From JAGVSR01 sp033765145 (lineage in GTDB: Bacteria > Pseudomonadota > Alphaproteobacteria > Rhizobiales > Hyphomicrobiaceae), in NCBI GenBank assembly GCA_033765145.1, contig JANRIH010000047.1:1-64000 (forward strand): DNA of 64,000 nt, in the 5' to 3' direction. Position 1 is the stretch's first letter; each line of letters begins with the position of its first letter. The translations under genes were made by a program, and so were the position numbers. Positions 1 to 8,205 of this stretch are shown here, piece by piece. Below the pieces are notes generated by a model, which did no database searches, was not told the origin of the DNA, and saw only the letters and a list, made by a program, of their open reading frames with translations.

Positions 1-91
1 CCCGAATACCACGCTGTCCGCAGGAAACTTTTTCGTGGTCTAGGCGGGCCATGGACGGCGCATGTCCCTGTGGTGACGATGTGCTGACGAC

Positions 92-166
92 TGGCTGGGG
101 CGGGAGGGTTCGAACCTCCGCATGGCGGAATCAAAATCCGCTGCCTTACCACTTGGCTACGCCCCA
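92..166 (-). tRNA. tRNA-Gln (anticodon TTG), CCA encoded
   Basis: Read on the minus strand this gives a complete cloverleaf. The acceptor stem pairs GGGGCG with CGCCCC, the D arm contains GTGGTA, the anticodon stem is GCGGA/TCCGC with loop TTTTGAT (anticodon TTG, glutamine), and the T arm has the loop TTCGAAC. The terminal CCA is encoded. It is divergent from the tRNA-Pro about 300 bases away. Confidence 0.96.
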
Positions 167-473
167 ACTGGCCGTCGACCGGCGGCGCGCACCTTACCGG
201 CGGGGGTCGGGACCGGCAATGGCTGTGTAGCGTCTCTCCCTTGGCCGGGGAAAAGTCATCCAAAGCATCGTCTTGGCTGTATTGACCCGTCAGAACCAGT
301 GACGTTCGGGAGTCTTTACGGACCTGACGTGCGGGCCTTGCGGGGGAGCCCATCGCTTGTTATGAAGCCGCTCCCGTCCGGACCCGTTCGGCCCTCAGCC
401 CACGCGTCCGGAGGTCGAGTGAGCCACCCGTCGGCGCTCGACATTGCCGCCAGAAGCGCGGCATCCCACCGGT
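167..473. other. Intergenic stretch between two divergent tRNA genes
   Basis: About 300 bases lie between the 5' ends of tRNA-Gln and tRNA-Pro, so both promoters should be here. I see no clear -35/-10 pair, no coding frame with a convincing start, and no recognisable repeat. Confidence 0.5.
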
Positions 474-550
474 CGGAGCGTAGCGCAGCCTGGTAGCGCA
501 CTTGCTTCGGGAGCAAGGGGTCGGAGGTTCGAATCCTCTCGCTCCGACCA
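474..550 (+). tRNA. tRNA-Pro (anticodon CGG), CCA encoded
   Basis: The acceptor stem is CGGAGCG/CGCTCCG, the anticodon stem CTTGC/GCAAG encloses TTCGGGA (anticodon CGG, proline), and the T loop is TTCGAAT with an encoded CCA end. Its 3' end borders a clearly AT-richer stretch. That is a common place for integration, but I found no second copy of the tRNA 3' end that would mark an attachment site. Confidence 0.97.
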
Positions 551-888
551 TTCAATCTTTTTTATATGCAATTCACGGACGTTGGAAGCAATTCCGATGT
601 TAGCGCCAGTCGTTTCATGCAATTCCAAGTCATTACGCAAGCAACGGTCGGGTTCCGGAAAACTTCACCTGCGTGTACTTCATGCGCGCCCCCGACTTTC
701 TCCAACTCAATCATTGACAAAATGCCAAACCCGCCAGAGCACAACTCTCGAAATGATTTTTCTTTTGTTCTTCAGTCTGCTTACTTTCGGACTAAGGTCT
801 ATGTCGCATTCAAGTTTTGCATGTTAATTCGACGAAACAGACAACGATATATCAACAATCAATCAACCGCGTTTTTCGGAGTTGCGTC
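551..888. other. AT-richer non-coding stretch between tRNA-Pro and RTX gene
   Basis: This stretch is visibly richer in A and T than the rest of the window and carries no reading frame with a good ribosome-binding site or a recognisable product. It is probably the upstream region of the RTX gene or a remnant of acquired DNA. No integrase or inverted repeat was seen. Confidence 0.45.
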
Positions 889-2268
889 GTGGCCAATGTC
901 AATATCGTCCTCGCGAACAGCATCAACAATACGAACGCAACTGGCCTCGTTCTCAACGACGCAGATAACGCACTCACAGTCAGTTCCGCTGGTTTCATTT
1001 TTGGAGGTGGCGCGGGCAACGAAGGCGTCGACTTCGCCAATGCCGTGGCAACCAACCGCATCACCGTTGCCGGCATCGTATCTTCGTCGAATTTTGATGC
1101 GGTTCGATTTGCCAGCACCGGCAGCGTGACGGTCACCGCCTCGGGCGTAATCTCCGCGGTCGCCGCAGGTTCGTACGGACTTTTCTTCGAGGGAACCGGC
1201 GTCAATTCGGTCAAGAATTTCGGCTTGATCGAGGGAACGCTGGCAGCGATTACCTCAGTCAACGCAAGCGACACGATCTTCAACGCCGGCACCATCATAG
1301 GAAATCTGGGTCTGGGAAATGGCGCGGATACCCTAGTGAACGTCGGCACGATCAACGGTGGAATAGTCACGAACGGCTCGCTTTCGTTCCAGAACACGGG
1401 CCTCGTCACTGGGGCCGTCACTAGCGCCGCCCTTGCCGACATCTACGATGGCTCCGCAGGCGGGGTCGTGATCGGCCGGATCAATTTGGCGGGTGGCGAC
1501 GATACGTTCACCGGTTCATCGAGAACCGATCGCATCGAAGGTGGCTCTGGAGTCGATACCGGCGATCTCGGCGGTGGCGGCGATACCTTTTTTGCGACCG
1601 GCGGCGCCGATGGCAGTGACGAAATCGATGGCGGGGACGGCATCGACACGTATGATGCCAGTGCGATCACGGCCGCAACGAACATTAATCTCGACAATAA
1701 TCTGGCCTTCGGACCCGACATTCAAACCGATCTCATCCTTAATTTCGAGAATATCACTGGCGGCACCGGGAACGACGTTCTGATCGGCAATGCCGGTACG
1801 AATGTTCTGTTCGGCAACAATGGCAATGATCAGATTTTCGGAAACCAGGGCAACGATATTCTTCGAGGCGGGCTCGGAGCGGATTCAATCTATGGCGGCC
1901 AGGGTCAGGATCAAATGTTCGGTGGTTTGAACGACAATTCCGCCGACACATTCATTTTCTTCACAACGACCGAAACTTCGACGACAGCACGTGACGTCAT
2001 CCACCATTTCGAAGGCGCGGGCATCGTCGGCGGCGATGTGATCAGTCTCTCGGCAATCGATGCTCGGACCAACGTCGCCGGGGATCAGGCCTTCACATTC
2101 TTGGGTGCTGGGGCATTCACCGGGGTCTCGGGTCAATTGCGGATCGAGGCGAACCCTGGTGGCGGTACGACCGCCGTCGTCGGCGACGTCAACGGCGACA
2201 GGGTTGCCGATTTCCGGATCTCGCTGGTTGGGAACCTGACCTTCATCGGTGGAGACTTCGTGCTCTAG
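889..2268 (+). CDS. RTX-type calcium-binding repeat protein, likely type I secreted
   Basis: The N-terminal 220 or so residues are a low-complexity, Asn/Thr/Ala/Gly-rich beta-solenoid-like region. Then come glycine- and aspartate-rich RTX nonapeptides (for example GGTGNDVLIG, GNNGNDQIFG, GNQGNDILRG, GGLGADSIYG). The C-terminal half ends in a serralysin/M10-type C-terminal domain with the motif DVNGDRVADFRI and a hydrophobic tail. Such proteins bind calcium outside the cell and carry an uncleaved C-terminal signal for type I secretion. No TolC, HlyB or HlyD gene is nearby. I chose the GTG at 889 because GGAG lies seven bases upstream; a TTG at 817 would add 24 residues but has no ribosome-binding site. 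Low GC upstream and the adjoining tRNA suggest acquisition. No catalytic domain is visible, so the role is unknown. Confidence 0.85.
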   Translation: MANVNIVLANSINNTNATGLVLNDADNALTVSSAGFIFGGGAGNEGVDFANAVATNRITVAGIVSSSNFDAVRFASTGSVTVTASGVISAVAAGSYGLFFEGTGVNSVKNFGLIEGTLAAITSVNASDTIFNAGTIIGNLGLGNGADTLVNVGTINGGIVTNGSLSFQNTGLVTGAVTSAALADIYDGSAGGVVIGRINLAGGDDTFTGSSRTDRIEGGSGVDTGDLGGGGDTFFATGGADGSDEIDGGDGIDTYDASAITAATNINLDNNLAFGPDIQTDLILNFENITGGTGNDVLIGNAGTNVLFGNNGNDQIFGNQGNDILRGGLGADSIYGGQGQDQMFGGLNDNSADTFIFFTTTETSTTARDVIHHFEGAGIVGGDVISLSAIDARTNVAGDQAFTFLGAGAFTGVSGQLRIEANPGGGTTAVVGDVNGDRVADFRISLVGNLTFIGGDFVL

Positions 2269-2403
2269 GCCAGGTGCCTCAACGCGACCGACTTCGTCGG
2301 TGTTCGCTTGGGCGGCTCAACCACTGTTCTTGACCGCCGGCTGGGCGTTGCCATGGTGGGCGTCGCACGATGATAGTCGTCGCGACGTCGGCCGGGGTGG
2401 GTC

Positions 2404-2547
2404 ATGCCAGACAAGTCCAAGCGCGGGGGATCTCACTGGGTCATCGTGGTGATGGCGATCATCGGCCTCGGATGGGGGTTGGCGACCTCGGGCGCCTTCG
2501 AGACGTGGATTGCGTCGATGACATCGCAAGTGGTGAAGAGCCCTTAG
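2404..2547 (+). CDS. Small predicted membrane protein (47 aa)
   Basis: An ATG frame encodes a basic N-terminus (MPDKSKRGG) and one hydrophobic segment (VIVVMAIIGLGWGLA), followed by a short polar tail ending in KSP. This topology is typical of small single-span inner-membrane proteins. The upstream GGGGTGGG is only a poor ribosome-binding site. It lies alone in the 549-base stretch 2269-2817, where I see no other gene; a short hairpin ACCGAC/GTCGGT just after the RTX stop may be a weak terminator. It could be a chance frame. Confidence 0.4.
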   Translation: MPDKSKRGGSHWVIVVMAIIGLGWGLATSGAFETWIASMTSQVVKSP

Positions 2548-2817
2548 TCCAACAAGCTTCTAAACCCAGGTTGTCGCCGTCCGGCCCGCAGTGGCTCGAG
2601 CCCCACTACCGGGTCGTATATCGAACGCGAGCCCTGACGTGGGCTCCTGCAACGGTATCGGCTAGCCATACGACTTGCGAACGAGGCGAATTTCGCCACA
2701 CAATCGTAAATGGCAATGGGGCAACTCGGTGCCGCCTCTTACCGAGCCATGCGCCATCGGGCGCTAAATCGTCGAATCACTCCGGAAGCTGTGGCGAAAC
2801 TCTCGTTCGATAGAAGC

Positions 2818-3699
2818 ATGGCTGTCCGCTACGGCGAGCCCGACCCGGTGATGCCGGGCGTCGTGAGGCTGGTCGCGAACAATCCCGGCCCCTTCACCTT
2901 CAAGGGCACGAACACCTATCTCGTCGGGATGACCGAACTCGCGGTCATCGATCCCGGCCCCGACGACGCGGCCCATCGCCAGCACATCCTCGACATTGCC
3001 GGTGGACGCCCGATCACGCATATCCTCCTCACGCACGCGCATCGCGACCACACCGATGGCGCAAGGCCCCTCGCCTCGATGACCGGCGCACCGATCCTGG
3101 CCTACGGCCGCTCCCGAGACGCCGAGCGCGTCAAGGCCGGGCACGAGCCGCAGGGCAAGGCGTTCGTCGACTACGATCTCGAACCGGACGTGAGGCTGTT
3201 TCACGGCGACATCATCCAGAGCGCGGAGTTCCAAATCGAAGCGCTCCATACGCCCGGGCATGCGCCCGATCACCTCTGCTTCGCGCTCGAAGCGGGACGG
3301 GTGCTGTTCTCCGGCGACCATGTCATGTCGTGGAACACGACGGTGATCGCCCCGCCCGAGGGGCGCATGTCGGACTACATCCGATCGCTGGAACTCCTGC
3401 AACCGCGACGCGACCGCGTCTACCTGCCGGGACACGGCGGCCGGATCGACCAACCGCAGCGTGTCGTCAAGGCGTACCTCGTTCACCGCCAATGGCGGGA
3501 GACGGCCGTGCTCGAGGCGATCCGCGGCGGGGCGACGACGATCCCTGAAGTCGTGGCGAAGGTCTACGCCGGCATCGATCCGAAGCTCATCACGGCGGCG
3601 GGTCTATCTGTTCTTGCTCACGTCGAGACGCTCGTCGAGCGGCGTCTCGTGACTTGCGAAGAGCCTCTTTCCCTCGATCGGCGTTTTTCTGCCCTTTGA
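2818..3699 (+). CDS. MBL-fold metallo-hydrolase (LACTB2/beta-lactamase-like family)
   Basis: The protein has the zinc-binding signature THAHRDH (HxHxDH) near residue 70, a downstream TPGHAPDH histidine, GDHVM providing the bridging aspartate, and PGHGG near the end of the core, so the binuclear metal site looks intact. A C-terminal winged-helix segment (about residues 225-294) is typical of the LACTB2-like subgroup of hydrolases and RNases. Its substrate cannot be told from sequence. The ATG at 2818 begins the conserved part; in-frame codons upstream would add an atypical extension. Its last 110 bases overlap the convergent DUF1499 gene on the other strand. Confidence 0.85.
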   Translation: MAVRYGEPDPVMPGVVRLVANNPGPFTFKGTNTYLVGMTELAVIDPGPDDAAHRQHILDIAGGRPITHILLTHAHRDHTDGARPLASMTGAPILAYGRSRDAERVKAGHEPQGKAFVDYDLEPDVRLFHGDIIQSAEFQIEALHTPGHAPDHLCFALEAGRVLFSGDHVMSWNTTVIAPPEGRMSDYIRSLELLQPRRDRVYLPGHGGRIDQPQRVVKAYLVHRQWRETAVLEAIRGGATTIPEVVAKVYAGIDPKLITAAGLSVLAHVETLVERRLVTCEEPLSLDRRFSAL

Positions 3700-4531
3700 G
3701 CTTCTTCTTCGCCGCCTCCTCTTTTGCGGCGGCAGCGGCCGCGATTTCGTCGGCGGCGGGCACCGTCGATTCCAAGCGCAGAACAAGTTCGCGGAAGATT
3801 TCCCGGATGCGCTCGGCATTCCGGCCGAGGTCGGACCGGCCATAGCGAGAGGACGAGCGCACGTCGAGCACGGAGCTGTCTCCGATAGCCTTAACGCGGA
3901 TCGCGATGTCGTCGGTGAAGCCCAGGATCATCGTGTAGTCGTTGGCTTCGGCATAGCCGTCCACGCCGCCTTCCTGCGGCGCGCGCTCGATCGCGATCGA
4001 ATAGCGCAGACGCCGCAGCGACTGCATGGCGAGGTCGAACGTCTCTTCGGCGGAGCGGTTCACGGCCAATGGCACGATATCAGGGTAGGCTTTGGCCTGC
4101 TCTTCGGCCGCATCGCCGCCGGGGTAGCGTGCGGGATTGGCCCAGCCGACACGCTTCGCACCCAGCACCTCGAAGGCCGGCGGATTATCGAGATCGGTCG
4201 AGATGTCATTCAGCACCGGATGCTCTCGCGCGAGCGCGGCGAGGACAATGGGAGAGGCCAGAATTAATGCGCTGACGGTCGCGCCGAATGCGACGCGGGC
4301 GCCGCCCGGACTTCCGAAGCGCCAAATACCAATAAGCCCGACGAGACCCGCGGCGAGCGCCAAGGCGGCGAGGCCGTATACGGTAACAACCAGAATAATG
4401 GCCGTCGGCGTCGGCAGACCGAGAAACCGGTGCAGAAGTCCCGTCACGAGGAGAAGGGCCACGGCAAACAGTGCAAGCCGGCTCGACCAGCGGCATGAAG
4501 CGGACGGCAATTCGTTCACGACCGGCCGCAT
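3590..4531 (-). CDS. DUF1499 domain membrane protein
   Basis: The N-terminus carries three predicted membrane segments (roughly residues 18-35, 43-68 and 80-100). A soluble DUF1499 domain follows, with DLDNPPAF near its start, then NRSAEETFDLAMQSL and SSSRYGRSDLGRNAERI, which are typical of the family. After about residue 255 there is a long Ala/Lys/Arg-rich tail ending in PPP. That tail is encoded by DNA that is also the 3' end of the metallo-hydrolase gene in antisense, and it may have arisen by loss of an earlier stop. DUF1499 has no established biochemical function. Confidence 0.8.
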   Translation of the reverse strand: MRPVVNELPSASCRWSSRLALFAVALLLVTGLLHRFLGLPTPTAIILVVTVYGLAALALAAGLVGLIGIWRFGSPGGARVAFGATVSALILASPIVLAALAREHPVLNDISTDLDNPPAFEVLGAKRVGWANPARYPGGDAAEEQAKAYPDIVPLAVNRSAEETFDLAMQSLRRLRYSIAIERAPQEGGVDGYAEANDYTMILGFTDDIAIRVKAIGDSSVLDVRSSSRYGRSDLGRNAERIREIFRELVLRLESTVPAADEIAAAAAAKEEAAKKKLKGQKNADRGKEALRKSRDAARRASRREQEQIDPPP

Positions 4532-4665
4532 TCGCTGGTTCGCCGCTCCTCGTTGTCCGGTCCCCTCGTGCCGGGGATCGCCACATGGTTTATAGGCTAG
4601 AATCGGACGAAAAAAGGGGCTCAGCGGCGAACGCGGCTTATTGCGCTCAAACCGAGGAGGACGCT

Positions 4666-5637
4666 ATGGCGCGGCGGTCGGGGGCATGGCGGTCGGAGGC
4701 GCGGCACTCGGCACAGGGCGCTGCAATTGACGACCGGTCGCCATTGGGCTTCCGGGCCCTGCGCGCGATTCTCGGTGTTGCCCTGGTTGTGGCCTCAGTC
4801 TCGACGGCGAGGGCTCAGGAACCGACCGTTGCAGCAAAGCCCGGCGACGAGGGCGGGATCCGTGTGTTCTCGGTCGATCTTTCGGGACTGGGACCGCCGA
4901 AGGCTCGGCCCGAGACCAAGGACGACGGAACTGGCTGGCGCACGAGCTTCGGATCGGAACGGCGATCGCCCGCGCGTTATACGCTGGCGGGCGGACCATT
5001 CGATGCGGACCTCGTGCTGGTGCAGGGGATTCGTGACGTGCGTGCGCTTCGACAGTGGTTTCCGGCCAAAGCGTGGAAACTTGTCGTCTCGCGTCAGTTC
5101 CTCGGGGACGACGCCCGGCGACGTTCGCCGAACGAGGGATCAGCTGCTGGTCCCGCGGCGACCGGAATTGCCATTCGCTACCAGCCGGGGATGAGGGTCA
5201 CAGGGCAGGATCATCTTTTTGATCTCGCGGGTGATAACCTGGATGGAAACCGGTCGGTGCCCGCTGGGACGGCGGTCCGGGTGAAAATCGGCGAGGCGAT
5301 GATCTCGGCATTGTCGGTTCATCTTTCGGTGGGCTGTCCTGGAGACGTGTCGCGTCCGACCTGCCCGGCCAATCCCGGGATTCAGAACTGGCGAAACGGG
5401 CTAGCCCCCGAGGACATCGTCGTCATCGGGGGCCGGTATCCGATTTCAGAACCGGCTGGATCGGCGCCGGATGCGGCTCCGGCAAAGACGGGATGTGCGG
5501 GACTGGGTATTGAAGCCCATGTTGCGGCGGTGGAACGCGGCGGCGGCTCGTCAGGGACACCCGGACCGATCCAAACCGGTGCAGCGCAACTTGAGCCCGG
5601 TCAAGGTTGCATCGCCCGGCTCGTGTTAAGAAAATAG
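4666..5637 (+). CDS. Exported protein with endonuclease/exonuclease/phosphatase-like fold features
   Basis: A GAGGAGG ribosome-binding site seven bases upstream fixes the ATG at 4666. The N-terminus is long and basic, then a hydrophobic segment (ILGVALVVASVSTARAQ) ends in a likely signal peptidase I site, so the mature protein should be periplasmic. The stretch DADLVLVQGIRDVRALRQWF followed by LVVSRQFL resembles the start of EEP-superfamily domains, where a metal-binding Glu normally follows LQ. Here that position is Gly, so the domain may be catalytically dead. Two Cys pairs in the C-terminal half (GCPGDVSRPTCP, TGCAG/GQGC) may form disulfides. The EEP relation is an inference; the existence of an exported protein is well supported. 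Confidence 0.65.
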   Translation: MARRSGAWRSEARHSAQGAAIDDRSPLGFRALRAILGVALVVASVSTARAQEPTVAAKPGDEGGIRVFSVDLSGLGPPKARPETKDDGTGWRTSFGSERRSPARYTLAGGPFDADLVLVQGIRDVRALRQWFPAKAWKLVVSRQFLGDDARRRSPNEGSAAGPAATGIAIRYQPGMRVTGQDHLFDLAGDNLDGNRSVPAGTAVRVKIGEAMISALSVHLSVGCPGDVSRPTCPANPGIQNWRNGLAPEDIVVIGGRYPISEPAGSAPDAAPAKTGCAGLGIEAHVAAVERGGGSSGTPGPIQTGAAQLEPGQGCIARLVLRK

Positions 5638-5778
5638 CGCTTGATGCCGTGCCACGGGACTGTTTCCCTGGCAAAAATCGCCGCGCGGGGGCGTATTCCG
5701 CGGAGGCGAGGCGTGTTCATCCCGCTCCGCGTCCGCGCGAGTGAAAATTGGCGGCCCTTACAACACCCAGATGTCGCA

Positions 5779-6771
5779 ATGGCGTTTCGTCTGAAACTCG
5801 GACACAGGATCGAGAAGGAAGCCCGGCGGCTGCTTCTCGAGCAGACAGAGCGCGCGCTCGGCGAACTCGGCGCGGCTGGCGACCTGCCGCGCACCATTCA
5901 CGAGACCCGCAAATGCATGAAGCGCATCCGGTCGCTTCTGCGGCTCCTGAAGCCCGGTCTCAAGCCCGCATGGTTCGCGGCGGAGGATCGACGCTACCGG
6001 ACCGCCGCGCGGATGCTCTCCCAGTTGCGCGACAGCCATGTGACGCTGCAAACCCTGGCCAAACTCGAGCAAGCCTCGGACGAGAAGACGCGCGAGGCAC
6101 TCGGCGCCGCGCGCGGAATCATGTCCCCGACATCGCTCGAGGGTCCCATTGCCACCGACCCCCAAGCCATTCTCGCGGAGACGACCGTCGCCATCAGCGC
6201 CGGACGGTCGGCGGCCGCAAAACTAGAACTCAGGCGGGGCGGAATCGAAACACTCGCCTGCGGTTATGCGGCGATCTTGGCGGACGGAAAGCGTCGTTTC
6301 AAGGCGCAGCGGAAAGCACCGACCGACGAAGGGTTGCACGAACTCCGCAAGGCCGTTCAACATCACTGGCGGCACCTGCAGATCCTGTCCTCGGCGTGGC
6401 CCGAACTGTTCGAAGTGCGGATTGCGACGGCCAAGGCGATCGCGGATCAGCTCGGGACGGATCACGACCTGTCCGTCCTCGCGGCCGCTTTGGAGGATCT
6501 GCCCGTGGACACTCTTCCCGAGCGACAACGAGACCTCGTGCTCGCCCGCGTGCGTATGGCGCAGAACGACATCCGCCACAGTTATGTCCCGCTCGCCCGG
6601 CGTCTCTTTGCCGACAGCCCCGACGGCATGGCGAACGCCCTTTGCCGGCAGTGGCGCGCGGCCGGGAGGGCTCGCGCCGACAGGGCAGAGACCTGGCCGG
6701 AAGCCGAGAACGTGACCAGTATTGGGGCGGCCAAATCCGCGCGCCGGGCGCGGGAAGACCAGAAGGCCTGA
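5779..6771 (+). CDS. CHAD domain-containing protein
   Basis: The protein is a single alpha-helical CHAD domain: conserved histidines sit in IHETRKCMKRIRSLLRLLK near the N-terminus and in LHELRKAVQHHWRHLQIL in the second half, both surrounded by Arg and Lys. CHAD domains bind inorganic polyphosphate, and many lack an enzymatic partner domain, as here. It ends in a charged tail. The ATG at 5779 starts directly at the conserved fold; an upstream frame would add an unsupported extension. It precedes hemH by 130 bases in the same direction and may be co-transcribed. Confidence 0.85.
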   Translation: MAFRLKLGHRIEKEARRLLLEQTERALGELGAAGDLPRTIHETRKCMKRIRSLLRLLKPGLKPAWFAAEDRRYRTAARMLSQLRDSHVTLQTLAKLEQASDEKTREALGAARGIMSPTSLEGPIATDPQAILAETTVAISAGRSAAAKLELRRGGIETLACGYAAILADGKRRFKAQRKAPTDEGLHELRKAVQHHWRHLQILSSAWPELFEVRIATAKAIADQLGTDHDLSVLAAALEDLPVDTLPERQRDLVLARVRMAQNDIRHSYVPLARRLFADSPDGMANALCRQWRAAGRARADRAETWPEAENVTSIGAAKSARRAREDQKA

Positions 6772-6903
6772 TGCCCTTGGCGACAGAGCGGCCCGCGCCG
6801 GCTTTTGCGCTTGCGGTCGCGTGCGGCAGCCTTACACCGGCTCAAGTTGATCCGTTAAGGTATCGCGCGCGTTCCGGTCAAAAGCCTTCCAGTCGAGAGA
6901 AGC

Positions 6904-7956
6904 ATGCTCAAAGTCCTCGAAACCCTTGTCGATCGCCGGTGGCTGCCGGTCGAGCACCCGCCGGTCGAATGGGGCCGGGTCGGCGTCCTCATCCTCAATC
7001 TCGGCACGCCGGACGGGACGAGTTATTGGCCAATGCGGCGCTACTTGAAGGAGTTCCTGTCCGATCCGCGCGTGATCGAGGAGCCGAAGTGGAAGTGGTG
7101 GCCGATCCTCAACCTCATCATCCTGACCGTCCGGCCCGGCCGCAAGGGCAAGGACTACGCGACGATCTGGAACACGGAGCGTGACGAGGGCCCGCTGAAG
7201 ACGATTACGCGTTCGCAGGCCGAAGGGCTGGCGCAGCGCCTCGAAGATCATCCGCGTATCATGGTTGATTGGGGCATGCGCTACCAGAACCCCTCGACGG
7301 AAAGCCGCATCAAGGCTCTCGCCGCCAAGGGATGCGATCGCATCCTGCTCGTGCCGCTATATCCGCAATATTCCGCCGCGACGACGGCCACCGCATGCGA
7401 CGAAGCGTTCCGCGCGCTCATGAAACTCCGCTGGCAACCGGCTGTTCGCGTCGCGCCCGCTTATCATGACGACCCCGCCTATATCGATGCCCTGGCGCGT
7501 TCGATGCAGGCGAGCCTCGCCAAGCTCGACTTCGAGCCGGAGAAGATCGTCGCGACGTTCCACGGCATGCCGCAGAAGTATTTCGACAAGGGCGATCCCT
7601 ATCACTGCCACTGCATGAAGACGTCGCGGCTCCTGCGCGAGAAGCTCAACTGGCCGAAAGAGCGGTGGCTGACGACTTTCCAGTCGCGCTTCGGCTCTGA
7701 CCCCTGGCTTCAGCCCTACACCGACGAGACCGTCGCGCGGCTCGCGAAAGAAGGCGTCAAGCGCCTGGCCCTCGTGGCTCCGGGCTTTTCGGCGGACTGC
7801 CTCGAAACGCTCGAAGAACTCGACGGCGAAAACCGGCACATCTTTGAGGGCAACGGCGGTGAGAAATTCGCCTATCTTCCCGCCCTCAACGACAGCGACG
7901 AGGGCATCGATGCGATCGAAGCCATCGTCCGGCGTGAACTGAAGGGGTGGATTTGA
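6904..7956 (+). CDS. hemH: Ferrochelatase (protoheme ferro-lyase)
   Basis: HemH inserts Fe2+ into protoporphyrin IX, the last step of protoheme synthesis. The sequence shows the family core: VLILNLGTPD at the N-terminus, YPQYSAATTA in the middle, the ferrochelatase signature with the catalytic histidine in ATFHGMP, and a C-terminal FQSRFGSDPWLQPYTDE followed by a CLETLEEL segment. A Cys-rich patch after the signature (YHCHCMKTSRLL), together with a further Cys in APGFSADC, fits the alphaproteobacterial type that may hold a [2Fe-2S] cluster. At 350 residues it has the usual length. A GAGAGAAG ribosome-binding site precedes the ATG. No other heme gene is adjacent. Confidence 0.96.
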   Translation: MLKVLETLVDRRWLPVEHPPVEWGRVGVLILNLGTPDGTSYWPMRRYLKEFLSDPRVIEEPKWKWWPILNLIILTVRPGRKGKDYATIWNTERDEGPLKTITRSQAEGLAQRLEDHPRIMVDWGMRYQNPSTESRIKALAAKGCDRILLVPLYPQYSAATTATACDEAFRALMKLRWQPAVRVAPAYHDDPAYIDALARSMQASLAKLDFEPEKIVATFHGMPQKYFDKGDPYHCHCMKTSRLLREKLNWPKERWLTTFQSRFGSDPWLQPYTDETVARLAKEGVKRLALVAPGFSADCLETLEELDGENRHIFEGNGGEKFAYLPALNDSDEGIDAIEAIVRRELKGWI

Positions 7957-8059
7957 AGGCTCAGCAATCGCCGGGCTTCCTGGCGGCTGGTGGAATGCGC
8001 TTCTCGTCCTCGCTCAATTCGCCAACCCCTCGCGCGATGCTGCCCCTGACACGCTGCTG

Positions 8060-8101
8060 CCCCTCACCCTGGCCCACTCCCCGCGCGCGGGGGGAGGGAA
8101 G
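8060..8101. repeat. GC-rich palindromic intergenic element
   Basis: The stretch begins CCCCTCACCCTGGCCC and continues into an imperfect palindrome centred on CCCCGCGCGCGGGG. Elements of this style (CCCTCACCC, then CTCCCCGCGCGGGGAGAGGG) occur as dispersed intergenic repeats in many GC-rich proteobacterial genomes. Only one copy is present in this window, so its repeat status is an inference from appearance. Confidence 0.4.
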
Positions 8102-8205
8102 CAGTGGGGCGCGCGTGTCGTCGGCACCTATGCGACACCGGCTTCGACAATTGATCGCGCCGTCTGTAAAAGCGTCTGGGGTACTGTTCGCGTGACAGGG
8201 GCGTC

